A stretch of DNA of 64,000 nt from Candidatus Omnitrophota bacterium (GCA_030692045.1 JAUYCX010000041.1:1-64000), one strand, 5' to 3'. Shown: positions 41,745 to 51,652, numbered from the stretch's first letter. Notes: generated by a model not told the origin, from the letters alone. Program-made: numbers and translations.

Positions 41745-41902
41745 ATACGGTGAGTGACTTCTCATTGCGGAAGTACCTTTTTAAAAAAACTTTTAGGTTT
41801 TTTTAAGAAGCAGAGGGCAGGAATTATTATGAGGACTTTTTTATTCCCTCCATTTTGGATTTTATCATTTTTCTCTAGGTTGTCAAGTGTTAAAAATATT
41901 TT
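41745..41902 (-). promoter_or_regulatory. Second promoter and possible structured leader upstream of nrdJ
   Basis: TTGACA (41881-41886), 16 bp, TAAAAT (41859-41864) on the minus strand. The RNA that would follow contains GAGGGAAT ... ATTCCTGCCCTC and TTAAAAAAACCTAAAAGTTTTTTTAA hairpins before the NrdR region, plus a tiny ATG ORF of eight codons. It could be a small RNA or a leader. No cobalamin-riboswitch box was found. Confidence 0.45.
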
Positions 41903-42949
41903 TTAGACTTTTTTGTCGTTTAACTCATGAGCGATATCAACTGTTAATTTATGAACATCCTCTGCCAGCTCAACATTCAATGTGCCACAGCCGCAGCTAG
42001 GGGTAATAATCACCTGATTCTTAAGCATATCTTTTTCGCAACCTACCTTTAAAATTTTATCCAACAATAAATCTTTTAAAGATTTTTCATTGACCACATC
42101 CGAATTTGGCACAATGCCCCAGGCCAGTATACCACCCCGCTTAAAGAAGCTCTCTAATTCCTTAGGATACAAAAGAATAGTATCCAAGAAATTATAGGCA
42201 TCGAAATTTAAAATATCAATTTGGGTCTGCATTATAAGACCCCAATCAGTATTACCGCAGCAGTGAATCCCTGCTAAAGCATTTTCTTGATGAATGGCGG
42301 CAACCACCTCATCAATTCGAGATACCACCTCTTCTCTTTTTAAAGAAACATAACTTGAACCTATTGACACTAAATAAGGCTCATCAATAAAAATTATAAT
42401 TTTGAGTTTTGATTTTTGATTTTTGATTTTTCTTATCTGCCATCTTGCTTTCATAGCAAGTGTTTCGGTAAGTATTTCCTGCAAATCTTTGTTATAAATA
42501 ACCGGGCGGCTGTTTTGGTCCTTAATGGTTAAGCCAAAACTTATTGGGCCAATTGTTTGGCCCTTGAAATAATTAATCCCGTTTAAATCTTTAATATTCT
42601 TAAGCATCTCGAAAAAACCGCAGGCATATTCCTGGCAAATACAAAAATAATTTAAATCATTATCCGAATATGCCTTTAAAGTTTCTTCCATTTTGTTTAA
42701 GAAGCCTGGCTTTTCTGTATCTATATAAATTCTCTGACTTTTTTCATCTATTACTACACCGGGTAACCCAGAGCTAAACTGAACATACATATTCTCTAAA
42801 AATGAGCGCTTAACAAGCTGCGGCCAAAATATTATGTCATCTTTGAAATTATCAAGTATAAATTGACAGCCTTGGGTTTTATCAAGATGGGGAAGGCTTC
42901 CTACGCCTGTGGCAAGAAATTTTTGAGTAGAAATGGGGAAGGTTTTCAC
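41903..42949 (-). CDS. MetE-like/UROD-superfamily methyltransferase
   Basis: 348 residues, about the size of core methionine synthases. TGVGSLPHLDKTQGCQFILDNF is the usual start; GIHCCGNTDW (His-x-Cys) and TPSCGCGTLN (Cys) match the zinc ligands of MetE. Without the MetE N-terminal half it should not use folylpolyglutamate directly and may take methyl groups from a corrinoid protein. The segment KIKNQKSKLKIIIF is encoded by a AAAATCAAAAATC-type low-complexity repeat. It overlaps LacI by 4 bp. Confidence 0.78.
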   Translation of the reverse strand: MKTFPISTQKFLATGVGSLPHLDKTQGCQFILDNFKDDIIFWPQLVKRSFLENMYVQFSSGLPGVVIDEKSQRIYIDTEKPGFLNKMEETLKAYSDNDLNYFCICQEYACGFFEMLKNIKDLNGINYFKGQTIGPISFGLTIKDQNSRPVIYNKDLQEILTETLAMKARWQIRKIKNQKSKLKIIIFIDEPYLVSIGSSYVSLKREEVVSRIDEVVAAIHQENALAGIHCCGNTDWGLIMQTQIDILNFDAYNFLDTILLYPKELESFFKRGGILAWGIVPNSDVVNEKSLKDLLLDKILKVGCEKDMLKNQVIITPSCGCGTLNVELAEDVHKLTVDIAHELNDKKV

Positions 42950-43944
42950 GAAAAGTGGCTGCAGGATTCTCTAATGACCAATTCGGTAGGTAAAATTGCC
43001 TTTAATGTTGTTTTTTTGCCTTGCATTATTGCATTTAGTTCTTTGACTGCTTGCGCTGCCATAGAAAAAAGCGGTTGCCTCATAGTAGTAAGGGAAACCG
43101 GCCCGTATAAGCTTGCTGGGTTATCATCAAAACCTATAACCGAAATATCCTTAGGCACTTTTAGGCCTTTTTCCATAATCACGGCAATTGCCTCCTGTGC
43201 CATATCGTCGCTAGCAACGAAGATTGCTGTGGGAGGATGGGTTAAATCCAATAATTTCAAAGTAGCAACCCTGGCACTGCGCCGGGAAAAATCACCCTTT
43301 TCAATATAATCTTCCTTTAGAGGGACATTTTTCTCTTTAAGTGCCAGCTTATATCCTTCTAAACGCTGTTGTGCACATTGTGTAATTAAACTTCCAGTAA
43401 TGGTTGCAATATTTTTGTGGCCTAATTCAACTAAATAAGTAACAGCGGTTTTTGCCCCCTTTAAATTATCAATTCCCAGATAATTAACTGGCAAATCTTT
43501 AATGATGTTATTTATCACAATGCAAGGAATATTTTCTTCTAAAATGCTTTCTAATTGTTGCCTATTTTCAATTATATCTGCAAAAATTACACCACCCAAG
43601 TTACTGACGTTTAGCAATTCCCTGCCATCGGTTAGATGCAACAACAAATCTAACTTTAGTTGCTCGCAGCTACTGCCCACCCCGCGGATAATCTCCACAG
43701 CATAAAATGAAGAATAGACACCTTCATAGCGCGGAATTATTAAACCCACTGCACGACTTTCACCCTTGGCTAATTGTTGGGCGCTTATGTTAGGTTTGAA
43801 TTTAAAAAACCTTATGGCTTCTTCTACCTTTAAGCGATTAGTTTTGGAAACGGTGGGGACATTGTTAATTACGCGCGAAACCGTAGTAATAGAAACTCCT
43901 GCTCGGCGGGCGACATCCTCGATACTAATCTTTTTTTTAGCCAC
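42946..43944 (-). CDS. LacI-family transcriptional regulator
   Basis: 332 residues. N-terminal HTH ISIEDVARRAGVSITTVSRVINNVPTVS with hinge region ISAQQLAKGESRAVGLIIP, then a periplasmic-binding-protein-like sensor (GFDDNPASLYGPVSLTTMRQP). Usually responds to a sugar or nucleoside. Its 4-bp overlap with a MetE-like gene is unusual and ties an effector-controlled repressor to one-carbon metabolism. Confidence 0.93.
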   Translation of the reverse strand: MAKKKISIEDVARRAGVSITTVSRVINNVPTVSKTNRLKVEEAIRFFKFKPNISAQQLAKGESRAVGLIIPRYEGVYSSFYAVEIIRGVGSSCEQLKLDLLLHLTDGRELLNVSNLGGVIFADIIENRQQLESILEENIPCIVINNIIKDLPVNYLGIDNLKGAKTAVTYLVELGHKNIATITGSLITQCAQQRLEGYKLALKEKNVPLKEDYIEKGDFSRRSARVATLKLLDLTHPPTAIFVASDDMAQEAIAVIMEKGLKVPKDISVIGFDDNPASLYGPVSLTTMRQPLFSMAAQAVKELNAIMQGKKTTLKAILPTELVIRESCSHFS

Positions 43945-44062
43945 TTTTTAAACGCTAATTTTCGCGAATCCCTGCCTACGGCAGACAGGTAACGCTAATT
44001 CTCGCGAATTTGTCTTCTTTTAGTATTCGCGTTAATTCGTATTAAATCAGCGATAATTCGCG
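43945..44062. repeat. GCGAATT short repeats
   Basis: AACGCTAATTTTCGCGAAT and AACGCTAATTCTCGCGAAT occur 40 bp apart as near-identical direct repeats; ATTCGCGTTAATTCG and ATTCGCGTTATTT follow in inverted orientation, with CCTGCCTACGGCAGACAGG between. Confidence 0.65.
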
Positions 44063-45211
44063 TTATTTTACCAAATCGCCGATTTGAAGGGGTTGGCTTT
44101 TTTGTTTAATATCTGCGGCAGAGATATCCTTTCTGGTCTGGATTACCTCAATTGAGGCAATTTGTTTATTATCGCGATAAACCTTAAGACTATCCCCTGC
44201 TTTGACGCCTGAATTTTCTCCCAAATCGATAATCACAAAATTATTTGCTTCATTTACCGAAACAACCTTTCCGATTAAATCCGCTGGAAGCATTATGCCT
44301 TTTGAAGAAGTGCTGCTTCGCACAACAATTGGCGCAAGTTCAATAGACTTTGATTCAGCCGCTGTGGCTGCTTGTCCTTTAAGCCTTCCCTCTAAATCTT
44401 TTTTAATATCTAATACTTCATCGATGCGCCTGCGAACCAAAATATCGGTTTCCTGCAAGCGTTTGTTCAATTTATCCTTCTCAACCACCAACCTCTGTAA
44501 TCCTCTTTCTAGAGAAACTTTAGAGGTTGCCAAATCCTTAATCTGATAACGTAGAGATAGATTTTCTTCTTTTAACTTACTCAATTTATCCTCAATGCTT
44601 TTTTTGTCATTTTTCTCTTTGGCTAAATCTAAAGCCAAATTATTGGATAGGTCAGTAGTATATTTAATCTTTCTTTCTAAATCTTCATTGCTTTGTTTAA
44701 GCTTAGTTATCTCAACCTCAATTTCAGCCTTTGTCTTTTTTACTTCCTCTACCTGGATACTGGCATCAGAAAGTCGTGATTTTAAATCACTCAATTGCAA
44801 TTCCAAACCCGCCTTCTCTTTTAACACGCCCGCCCAATGTGCTTCATCTGTGGGCGCAGCAAGCGTTGCGCCCTCTCTAGCTGCTTTAGGCGTAGTTTGA
44901 AGCTTAGAAACTAAATCCTCTTTCTCCTTTAAAACCAGCTCGTACTTGCCCTTCCAGCTATCGCGGTCAGTAGAAATCTCATCCATATCCTTTTTGATTG
45001 TGGACAATTTATCTTCGAGCCTCTTCTTTTCCGACTGAATATTCGATATCTGAGCAAACAAATCATCGGCCTTCTTGCGTAATTCATTTTCTTTTTGGGA
45101 ATACTGTTTTATAAGTTCCTGCTTAGAATTATTTATTGCAACAACTAATAATAAACTTCCAAAAAATAAGGCGAATAAAATTATAATGATAGCTTTAGCA
45201 CCTTTCATCAT
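44063..45211 (-). CDS. Membrane-anchored coiled-coil protein with C-terminal beta domain
   Basis: 382 residues. One N-terminal span (AIIIILFALFFGSLLLVVAI), then about 230 residues of heptad-rich coiled coil (KENELRKKADDLFAQISNIQSEKKRLEDKLS), then a beta domain (GKVVSVNEANNFVIIDLGENSGVKAGDSLKVY) resembling the SH3-like fold at the end of FlgT- and envelope-type proteins. Probably a periplasmic structural or signalling tether. Monocistronic by appearance. Confidence 0.7.
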   Translation of the reverse strand: MMKGAKAIIIILFALFFGSLLLVVAINNSKQELIKQYSQKENELRKKADDLFAQISNIQSEKKRLEDKLSTIKKDMDEISTDRDSWKGKYELVLKEKEDLVSKLQTTPKAAREGATLAAPTDEAHWAGVLKEKAGLELQLSDLKSRLSDASIQVEEVKKTKAEIEVEITKLKQSNEDLERKIKYTTDLSNNLALDLAKEKNDKKSIEDKLSKLKEENLSLRYQIKDLATSKVSLERGLQRLVVEKDKLNKRLQETDILVRRRIDEVLDIKKDLEGRLKGQAATAAESKSIELAPIVVRSSTSSKGIMLPADLIGKVVSVNEANNFVIIDLGENSGVKAGDSLKVYRDNKQIASIEVIQTRKDISAADIKQKSQPLQIGDLVK

Positions 45212-45260
45212 ATTTGGCCCTCCTTTAATGACGATATAAGTTATGTCGTCATTTGAACTA
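45212..45260. repeat. Short AATGACG palindrome
   Basis: AATGACGATATAAGTTATGTCGTCATT, a near-perfect 27-bp palindrome of the gene-boundary family, just upstream of the GGAGGG ribosome site. Confidence 0.68.
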
Positions 45261-45315
45261 TAACAAAATAAATTTATAAATTCAAGTAAAATCTATGTCA
45301 AAATTTTAATTACTA

Positions 45316-46554
45316 CTACAATTGCGCAAAGATTTGACGCACCACAAGGCTTGCGGCACCCAAGGCAATAGAATTTTCTCCTAACCTTGAGGGAATAATT
45401 TTAACTGACCTGGACATCTCTTCAAACGCCCAACAAGACACCGTATCCTTTATAGTATCCAAAAGAACACTACCGGCTTCCTCTATTCCTCCTCCTACAA
45501 CTACAACTTGAGGATTCAAAAGATTAACTAAAAAAGCAATTTTTACACCCAGCCGTTTTCCTGCCAACCTAATTGACTCAACAGCCAGAGAATCGTTTTC
45601 CTTGGCTGCTTGAAAAATATCTCTTAAATTAATTTTATTAATATCATTGCTGGCTAATTCTAAGATTCTACTATGCCGGGTTTGGTTATCTTTGGAAAGC
45701 CCTTGCCTTACATTTGAAAGTATGCCTAAATCAATCTCCCAGCGTTTCATAAAACAGGGACTGCCAAAATTGCAATTAAACAAATTATCCTCTTTTGTAT
45801 TGTATATGGCTGGTTCTCCTGCGCAGCCGCAACTTCCTCGATAAATATAACCATTAAGCATTAACCCCACGCCTACCCCAGAAAACATATATAAGATGTT
45901 CTCAATTTGCGGCTCTAAACTTAACCAATGCTCTGCAAAACAGGCAACTGTTGCGTCATTCTCTATTAAACAGGGTAAATTAAATTCTTTTTCAATTATA
46001 TCCTTTAAAGGGATGTAGATAGAAGCATAGATACAGCCTTTGTCGTCTATTCTTTCTGGCCATCGTATGGTGCCTGACTTGCTGTCAACAATACCTGCAA
46101 TTCCTATGCCAATGCCTTTTATTTTGCTTTTTTCTGACTCTGATTGTTTGATTAATTCTCTAATTATCTTTAAAACACAATCAACTATCTCTTTTGCCCT
46201 GGCATTGGGTCTGTTTTCTTTAACGCGCGCGATAATCTTGCCGTCGAGGTCTGTAATAACTCCCACCATGTCCAGTAGGTTTAACCCCACACCAATAGTT
46301 AAGCCAGCATCAGCGTTTAAATCTAAAAGTACGGGCCTTCTGCCGCCAGTTGATACATCAAATTCTTTCTCGCAAATCAAGCTTGAGCGCAATAACTCTT
46401 CGATATAATTTGTAACCGTGACCACATTTAAGCCCGCTAACCTGGAGATGTCGGTTTTGCTTAAGGGGCCGCTGCGCCGGATAGTCTCAAGGATGACTAA
46501 ATTTTTTCTGGAGCGCTCGCTAAATTCTTCACCCATTAAAGCAGGAGATTTCAT
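45316..46554 (-). CDS. ROK-family regulator (NagC/XylR type)
   Basis: 412 residues. An N-terminal winged helix (ILETIRRSGPLSKTDISRLAGLNVVTVTNYIEELLRSSLI) precedes a ROK kinase-like domain with GIGIAGIVDSKSGTIRWPERID, LIENDATVACFAEHWLS and the modified zinc cluster region CGCAGEPAIYNTKEDNLFNCNFGSPCF. Typical sugar-responsive repressors; it is the nearest regulator to the polysaccharide block at 46.7-64 kb and could control it. Confidence 0.9.
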   Translation of the reverse strand: MKSPALMGEEFSERSRKNLVILETIRRSGPLSKTDISRLAGLNVVTVTNYIEELLRSSLICEKEFDVSTGGRRPVLLDLNADAGLTIGVGLNLLDMVGVITDLDGKIIARVKENRPNARAKEIVDCVLKIIRELIKQSESEKSKIKGIGIGIAGIVDSKSGTIRWPERIDDKGCIYASIYIPLKDIIEKEFNLPCLIENDATVACFAEHWLSLEPQIENILYMFSGVGVGLMLNGYIYRGSCGCAGEPAIYNTKEDNLFNCNFGSPCFMKRWEIDLGILSNVRQGLSKDNQTRHSRILELASNDINKINLRDIFQAAKENDSLAVESIRLAGKRLGVKIAFLVNLLNPQVVVVGGGIEEAGSVLLDTIKDTVSCWAFEEMSRSVKIIPSRLGENSIALGAASLVVRQIFAQL

Positions 46555-46744
46555 TTTAGCACATTTTCTTTCTCCGTGGCTTAATCGCTCCTATAATTAT
46601 ACTATAAAAAATCTAATCTACTAAACAAAAGATTAAAATTATATTATTTGAAATGATTAGTTACGTTTTTTTTAACACAGATGGGCACAGATAGATTGGC
46701 TTAAGATATGTTTTTTAACACAACTTTGAAATCAATACAAAAGC
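46555..46744. other. Intergenic, AT-rich, with AACACAGATGGGCACAGAT motif
   Basis: TTTTTTAACACAGATGGGCACAGAT is a short repeat word also seen (as CACAGATTACACAGAT) at the fur start. Nothing else is recognisable. Confidence 0.4.
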
Positions 46745-49498
46745 TTAAAATTTTCTGTTATAAAATATTCTGAATAAATGTTGCGTATCCAAAGTAAGCG
46801 TGCCGCCACCTAAGGGGTCACTTGTCGCAGTGCCAAAGGGCGTGTAACTACCTACACCATATTCAAAGACAAGTTCATCTGTTTTGGAAAATTTCTTGCG
46901 TGCCTGGGTAAAGAAATTATGGTGCCAGGCCATATCACGGCTAGTTAAATCATCCCAAAACTTAGCATACGTGTAATCGAATGCAAAACCTAATGTGTCA
47001 GTGGGCATATAGGTTAATTCCAGTCCAAAATGGTTCATATTGTCGTCAATTGGCCCTGCAAATTCAAAACCACTGTGCGTATAGTTAAGGTAGATATCCA
47101 ATTTTTTCTCAATGGGAGTAAGCCGAATCCCGCCGCGCAAAATCTGCTCATACTCATAAGGGGGAAGCGGAAACAATGACTGGTCAGAGACAAAGAACTC
47201 TTTTTTGCGCCAACGCACTCCTTCATACCCATAATGGTAAACATTAAAATCCTGAAAAATATCTCTGGGGAAATTGTCATATGCAACAGTTGAATCATTG
47301 GTATGTTCATAGATGCCATCAAGCGACAACCACTCCCGTGGCTGATATTCCAAACCAAAAGAAAGCGTATTGAGACTGGGGTCTTCGCCACCAATAATAG
47401 AGTCGTTGCGATAAGGAATGTCCGAATCAGTATCAAAGATCAAGGGGTCTTTATTAGCTGTTGTTTTGGGTAAATCGTGATTAAGATAGAGAAACTTTGA
47501 AGTCAAAAATGGCGCAATCTTATACATCCATTCGGTTCGCGAGACTGTTTCAACATATTCACCGCCGGTTCTGTGGACATTGCGGGAATCTAACAATCCC
47601 TGGACATTGCCCTTAAAAAGGCTTGTTTCTATGCGCATTCCAATGGTGTTTCTATCTTTATCAATGCCGTCGCCAATTCTAAAAGGAGCGATATCATCAT
47701 AGCTTAGAGGCGAGGTCAGAACTCCTGTTGAATAGTAATCGAAGGGCCTTTTAAAATGAATGTGCCTGCCCCAATAGGTATCATCACGCGTTTCTCGATA
47801 GGTTGAAAGTTGCGGGTCAAAGGCTTCATCTAATTGAGCTGCATACAAACGCAGTTTAAAAAATTTCTGCTGTTCTTCTTTTGGCTTTAACTGATGATAG
47901 TTCGTATCGAGAATATCCTCGCCAGAAAAATCTGACAAAAGCGAAACAAAGTATGCGTCTCCTTTATTACTTGTCTTGTAGTCGCCGCTGGTGTATTCGC
48001 TGGTTTTATCCCATTCACTCGATGAGTGCGCTGTCTGCGCAGATATTTTAAACCCTGCAATAGGAGCGAAGGCAACATCAAAGCCTGCAACCTGATTTTT
48101 TGCGTCAACCTCACTTTTATTGTAGCCATAGCGCAAGGTATAAATGGTACCAATGTCAAGGTTATCGCTTATGCCTTGTTTAAACCTCAGCGCACCTGGA
48201 ATACTATCAACTCGCTCATAATTCTGCCAGAGTGTTTTGGGGGTAGCAACTGTTGCTGTAAGAGTGGTTTCATCCGAGGGACTCCAATTGAATGAACCTC
48301 CTCTTAGCGCAGTTAACCTTGTTCCGTCGCTGTCGCGGGTAAAAAATGATAGGCTGTCATCCCATTCGCCTTTGGTAAAATCAGGTGGAATAACTCCATT
48401 ATTGAACGTTCCGGGCTTCCAACTATCAAGCCAAGGGCTTTCTTCCCACCAAATATGGTGATTGGATAATTGTAATGGGTCATCAGAAGTCAAAGCTTCA
48501 TCTTGATACGCCATGGGAAAAACCCTAAGGCCTACGGTTTCATTTGGTTTATAATCAAACCAGAATTCTCTCACGGGCCAGAAGAAGCGGTTTATTTTTG
48601 TTTCGGGAATAGTGAAACTTCTGATGGTTCCAGTTCTGTCTTTAGTGATTTTAGTCTGAGAAATTCTTCCGTCTTCCACTTTTATTTCCGGCAAATCAAA
48701 GAAAAATCCTAAACGGCTACTGGAAACAGTTTGGTTAACAGTATAACCTGTATTAGACCAGTACAAGAGTTGCACCTCGGCTGTATCACCGCCGCTGCCA
48801 GTAATATTTATCTTATCACTCTTGCCAGTAAAACTCCAAGGATCAACAGTAATGTTAGAATGAAAACCAAACCCTGCCTTACTAAGGGTATCAATATCGA
48901 CGCGTAACCGGTCATATATAGCCGGGTCATAAGTATTAAGCCGGTTGTTAAGGGCAGTGTTATTGTTGAGGCGCCACTCCCTTTCATTTAAATCAAAGTT
49001 GGCGCGCTTCCAGTACCCATCAGTCGAGGTAACACCTATCCCCATTTTTGTCTCACCAGCAATCTTTGCTTGACGAAAAAGGTATTTGTCTTTTTCTTGC
49101 GTTTGCGGCTTTGGGTGGATGGTGATTTCTGGTTTTTGCTCTTCCAAGGCCCGCTCAATTGCTTCTTGGCGCTTTTCTATTTTAGGGATTTCTGGCTCAG
49201 TCTTAATTTCTTCAGGCTCTTTCTTAAGGGGGGCCTTGGATATTTGCTGTGAAGCTGGTTCTATTTTTTCCTTAATAAGATTTAGGTATTTTACAGCCTC
49301 TTTATTATCAGGATTAAGAATTAGCGCCTTGTTAAATTCATGGCCTGCTTCTGAATAATCCTTATTAGCATAATATTTTTTTCCTAACTCAACTAAGAAA
49401 TCATCAACAGAAGCAAAGGCTGGGTTAATTAAAATCAAGAAAAACAAAATTCCGCCAATAACCAAAAAGCCCTTATTTTTAAAATTCTTGTTTATCAT
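46745..49498 (-). CDS. Large outer-membrane barrel protein with N-terminal TPR segment
   Basis: About 917 residues from the ATG at 49498, overlapping the GH116 stop by 20 bp. A signal peptide (FLVIGGILFFLILINPAFA) is followed by a TPR-like repeat (LGKKYYANKDYSEAGHEFNKALILNPDNKEAVKYL), a Lys/Glu/Pro-rich linker, then about 750 residues of strand-like sequence ending LFRIFYNRKF. The terminal Phe and aromatic girdle text (WWEESPWLDSWK; FGLELTYMPTDTLGFAFDYTYAKF) support a large barrel. Position with glycosidases suggests carbohydrate uptake or secretion; family not recognised. Confidence 0.65.
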   Translation of the reverse strand: MINKNFKNKGFLVIGGILFFLILINPAFASVDDFLVELGKKYYANKDYSEAGHEFNKALILNPDNKEAVKYLNLIKEKIEPASQQISKAPLKKEPEEIKTEPEIPKIEKRQEAIERALEEQKPEITIHPKPQTQEKDKYLFRQAKIAGETKMGIGVTSTDGYWKRANFDLNEREWRLNNNTALNNRLNTYDPAIYDRLRVDIDTLSKAGFGFHSNITVDPWSFTGKSDKINITGSGGDTAEVQLLYWSNTGYTVNQTVSSSRLGFFFDLPEIKVEDGRISQTKITKDRTGTIRSFTIPETKINRFFWPVREFWFDYKPNETVGLRVFPMAYQDEALTSDDPLQLSNHHIWWEESPWLDSWKPGTFNNGVIPPDFTKGEWDDSLSFFTRDSDGTRLTALRGGSFNWSPSDETTLTATVATPKTLWQNYERVDSIPGALRFKQGISDNLDIGTIYTLRYGYNKSEVDAKNQVAGFDVAFAPIAGFKISAQTAHSSSEWDKTSEYTSGDYKTSNKGDAYFVSLLSDFSGEDILDTNYHQLKPKEEQQKFFKLRLYAAQLDEAFDPQLSTYRETRDDTYWGRHIHFKRPFDYYSTGVLTSPLSYDDIAPFRIGDGIDKDRNTIGMRIETSLFKGNVQGLLDSRNVHRTGGEYVETVSRTEWMYKIAPFLTSKFLYLNHDLPKTTANKDPLIFDTDSDIPYRNDSIIGGEDPSLNTLSFGLEYQPREWLSLDGIYEHTNDSTVAYDNFPRDIFQDFNVYHYGYEGVRWRKKEFFVSDQSLFPLPPYEYEQILRGGIRLTPIEKKLDIYLNYTHSGFEFAGPIDDNMNHFGLELTYMPTDTLGFAFDYTYAKFWDDLTSRDMAWHHNFFTQARKKFSKTDELVFEYGVGSYTPFGTATSDPLGGGTLTLDTQHLFRIFYNRKF

Positions 49499-51635
49499 AG
49501 TGAACAATGTAATCAATCATCTCCTTTACGTTTTTATTTTCTTTTGCTAAGGCAAAGGGTATTGCCCAAATTGCCATATTACGCATATAATGGTCGCCGA
49601 ATAAATATTTTCCAGTCTTTGCATCTATCATATCTGGCTGATTCCAGGGATTAAGCGAAACTGCGCTTGCCTGGTAAATATTCTCTGCTAAAGAAAGCGC
49701 TTCTTTTGTAAAACCTTCATAAATTGCCAAAGAGGCAAAGGCATAATTTAAACCAATCCAAATATTTTTGGAATGCCAGCAGGTATTATCTACCTCTTGT
49801 TTAGAAAGCATAGAATTAATTGCGCCAAAATTGGAGGCCCTTGCATTTACAGATAGAATGTATCTAATAGCTTTTTGCACAAGTTCTTTTGGCACAATAT
49901 AATCCAATCCTAAAACATGGGCATACCATTGACCAATGAGCTGGCCTACAGTTGAAGCTTCGCCTCTTATTTTACCATTATTATAACAAATAAAATATCT
50001 GCCATTCCACAACTTTTTTACAAAATTTTCTCTTGCCTTTTTAAACCATTCAAGACAAGTATGCTTTGTCTTTTTGTCAGAAACAATATCTGCCATTTCC
50101 TTCATTGCCAAAAGACTGGCTAAAAATATACTCCCTACATAACTCGAGGCTCCAAAAAATGGCCAGAGGTCAAATGTCTGGTCACAACCCTCATTATCAG
50201 GCAAGAAATCGCCATCTTTATCAGTAGATAAAATCCATTCTAAAGCATTCTTTGCGGCAGGATAGAATTCTTCTAAAAATTTCCTATCCCTATCGAACCA
50301 TAAGAAATCCCTATAAACCATAAGCATAAATTTTGGGTTCAAGTCTTTCCAAAGCAATGGTGTGGTGCCGCAACTGGGCATTCCAAATCTCTTGTGTCCC
50401 AAATCATGGGGTATGTAACCACTTTGTTTTTGCGCCTTTAAAAACAGACGCATTTCTTTAATTTCTAATTCTGGGAAAAACAAGGCCGTGGCAATTGAGC
50501 CATAAAAACGCACATCCAATGTCCCCATTAAAGAACACATACAGGGCGCCTCTAAAAGAGCAAACTTATCTGTCTTTGTCCAGAAACTGCTCGAGTAAAA
50601 TGGATAAAGATTATTTATAAGAGCGTCCTTTAACCACAAAGGTAAATCACAATCATTTATTTTTTTCTGCCACCCCAAAGAAGCAGACAAAAGTTTTTCC
50701 CTTTTATTGTGAACATAGTGAATAACCTCGTCAGTATTTTTAAAATTATTTTGATAAAAGTGGCCTTCTGAACAGTTAGTAAAATACCAGGAAAAATATA
50801 TGGGAATTTCTTTTGTCACCCCGGGTGGAATTTTAGTTTCCACACACAAGGCGGCTCCTAATTGAAAGCTTTCACTAGAAACACAGTCTTTTGAATTTAT
50901 ATTGGGTAAGCGAGCAAATTCCAATAAATATTCCCAAGCCTTTAAAGAAATCTTGTTTTGTTCAAAGTGAAATGCCTTTTTTTGTAAATTAAATTCTGCC
51001 AAATAAGAAATTTCTCTGTCATTACTCTTAGGGGCGGCTATGGAAAAGGTGCCGGCCAGGGTATCTGTTTCCAAAGGGTTAATGCTTGAAAAATCAATAC
51101 TGATAAATTTATCTTCGTCTCTAACTACATTTTTCCTTCCCACACCCCAGTAGCTTACGATATTCCTTGCCATTATTGCCAAACTTATAAAAACATCTTC
51201 GTCTGTTTTATTTTCTAATTTGAAACTAAATGCGGCTTGCGGCAGGCTTGAATTTGAAGCATCCTGAGGGATAAAAAATGAACCTGCGTGAAGTATAACT
51301 TTGATAGGCAATTCTTTGTCAATGAATTGCAGAGTGGCAAAAGGAAAATTTCCTTCAAAGTCAATTCTTTCGATATTTTTATAATTATCAATCTTAACTG
51401 TCTGCAGGAGTTTGGCAAAATTCAAACGGCTATTTTTTACAACCAATCCAAAATGAAAGCCTAGAACACCCTTTGCCTCTTTATTTTTTTTTGAATTTGT
51501 CAGGGGATTATCCAAATTATTCAGGAAGGTAAAAAAGTCTAACGCGCCATTAGGCAGAATCTCTATTTTTCCTGCGCCAATTCCGCCTAAGGGAACGCCA
51601 GACTTTAATTTTTGTGAAGAATTAAATTTGACCAT
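49479..51635 (-). CDS. GH116-type glucosylceramidase/beta-glycosidase
   Basis: 718 residues, no clear signal peptide. GVPLGGIGAGKIEILPNGALDFFTF is the typical GH116 N-terminal start; ALLEAPCMCSLMGTLDVRFYG and NEGCDQTFDLWPFFGASSYVGS contain the conserved catalytic regions of the (alpha/alpha)6 barrel (DQTxD supplies the acid/base), and LNPWNQPDMIDAKTGKYLFGDHYMRNM closes it. Family members cleave beta-glucosides or beta-xylosides. A terminator lies just before its ATG and no ribosome site is visible. Confidence 0.88.
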   Translation of the reverse strand: MVKFNSSQKLKSGVPLGGIGAGKIEILPNGALDFFTFLNNLDNPLTNSKKNKEAKGVLGFHFGLVVKNSRLNFAKLLQTVKIDNYKNIERIDFEGNFPFATLQFIDKELPIKVILHAGSFFIPQDASNSSLPQAAFSFKLENKTDEDVFISLAIMARNIVSYWGVGRKNVVRDEDKFISIDFSSINPLETDTLAGTFSIAAPKSNDREISYLAEFNLQKKAFHFEQNKISLKAWEYLLEFARLPNINSKDCVSSESFQLGAALCVETKIPPGVTKEIPIYFSWYFTNCSEGHFYQNNFKNTDEVIHYVHNKREKLLSASLGWQKKINDCDLPLWLKDALINNLYPFYSSSFWTKTDKFALLEAPCMCSLMGTLDVRFYGSIATALFFPELEIKEMRLFLKAQKQSGYIPHDLGHKRFGMPSCGTTPLLWKDLNPKFMLMVYRDFLWFDRDRKFLEEFYPAAKNALEWILSTDKDGDFLPDNEGCDQTFDLWPFFGASSYVGSIFLASLLAMKEMADIVSDKKTKHTCLEWFKKARENFVKKLWNGRYFICYNNGKIRGEASTVGQLIGQWYAHVLGLDYIVPKELVQKAIRYILSVNARASNFGAINSMLSKQEVDNTCWHSKNIWIGLNYAFASLAIYEGFTKEALSLAENIYQASAVSLNPWNQPDMIDAKTGKYLFGDHYMRNMAIWAIPFALAKENKNVKEMIDYIVHYDKQEF

Positions 51636-51652
51636 TTAAAATAAAAGAAGAG

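Noticed and set aside
41666-41902. Cobalamin riboswitch before nrdJ
   Set aside because: No B12-box sequence recognised; NrdR boxes explain regulation.
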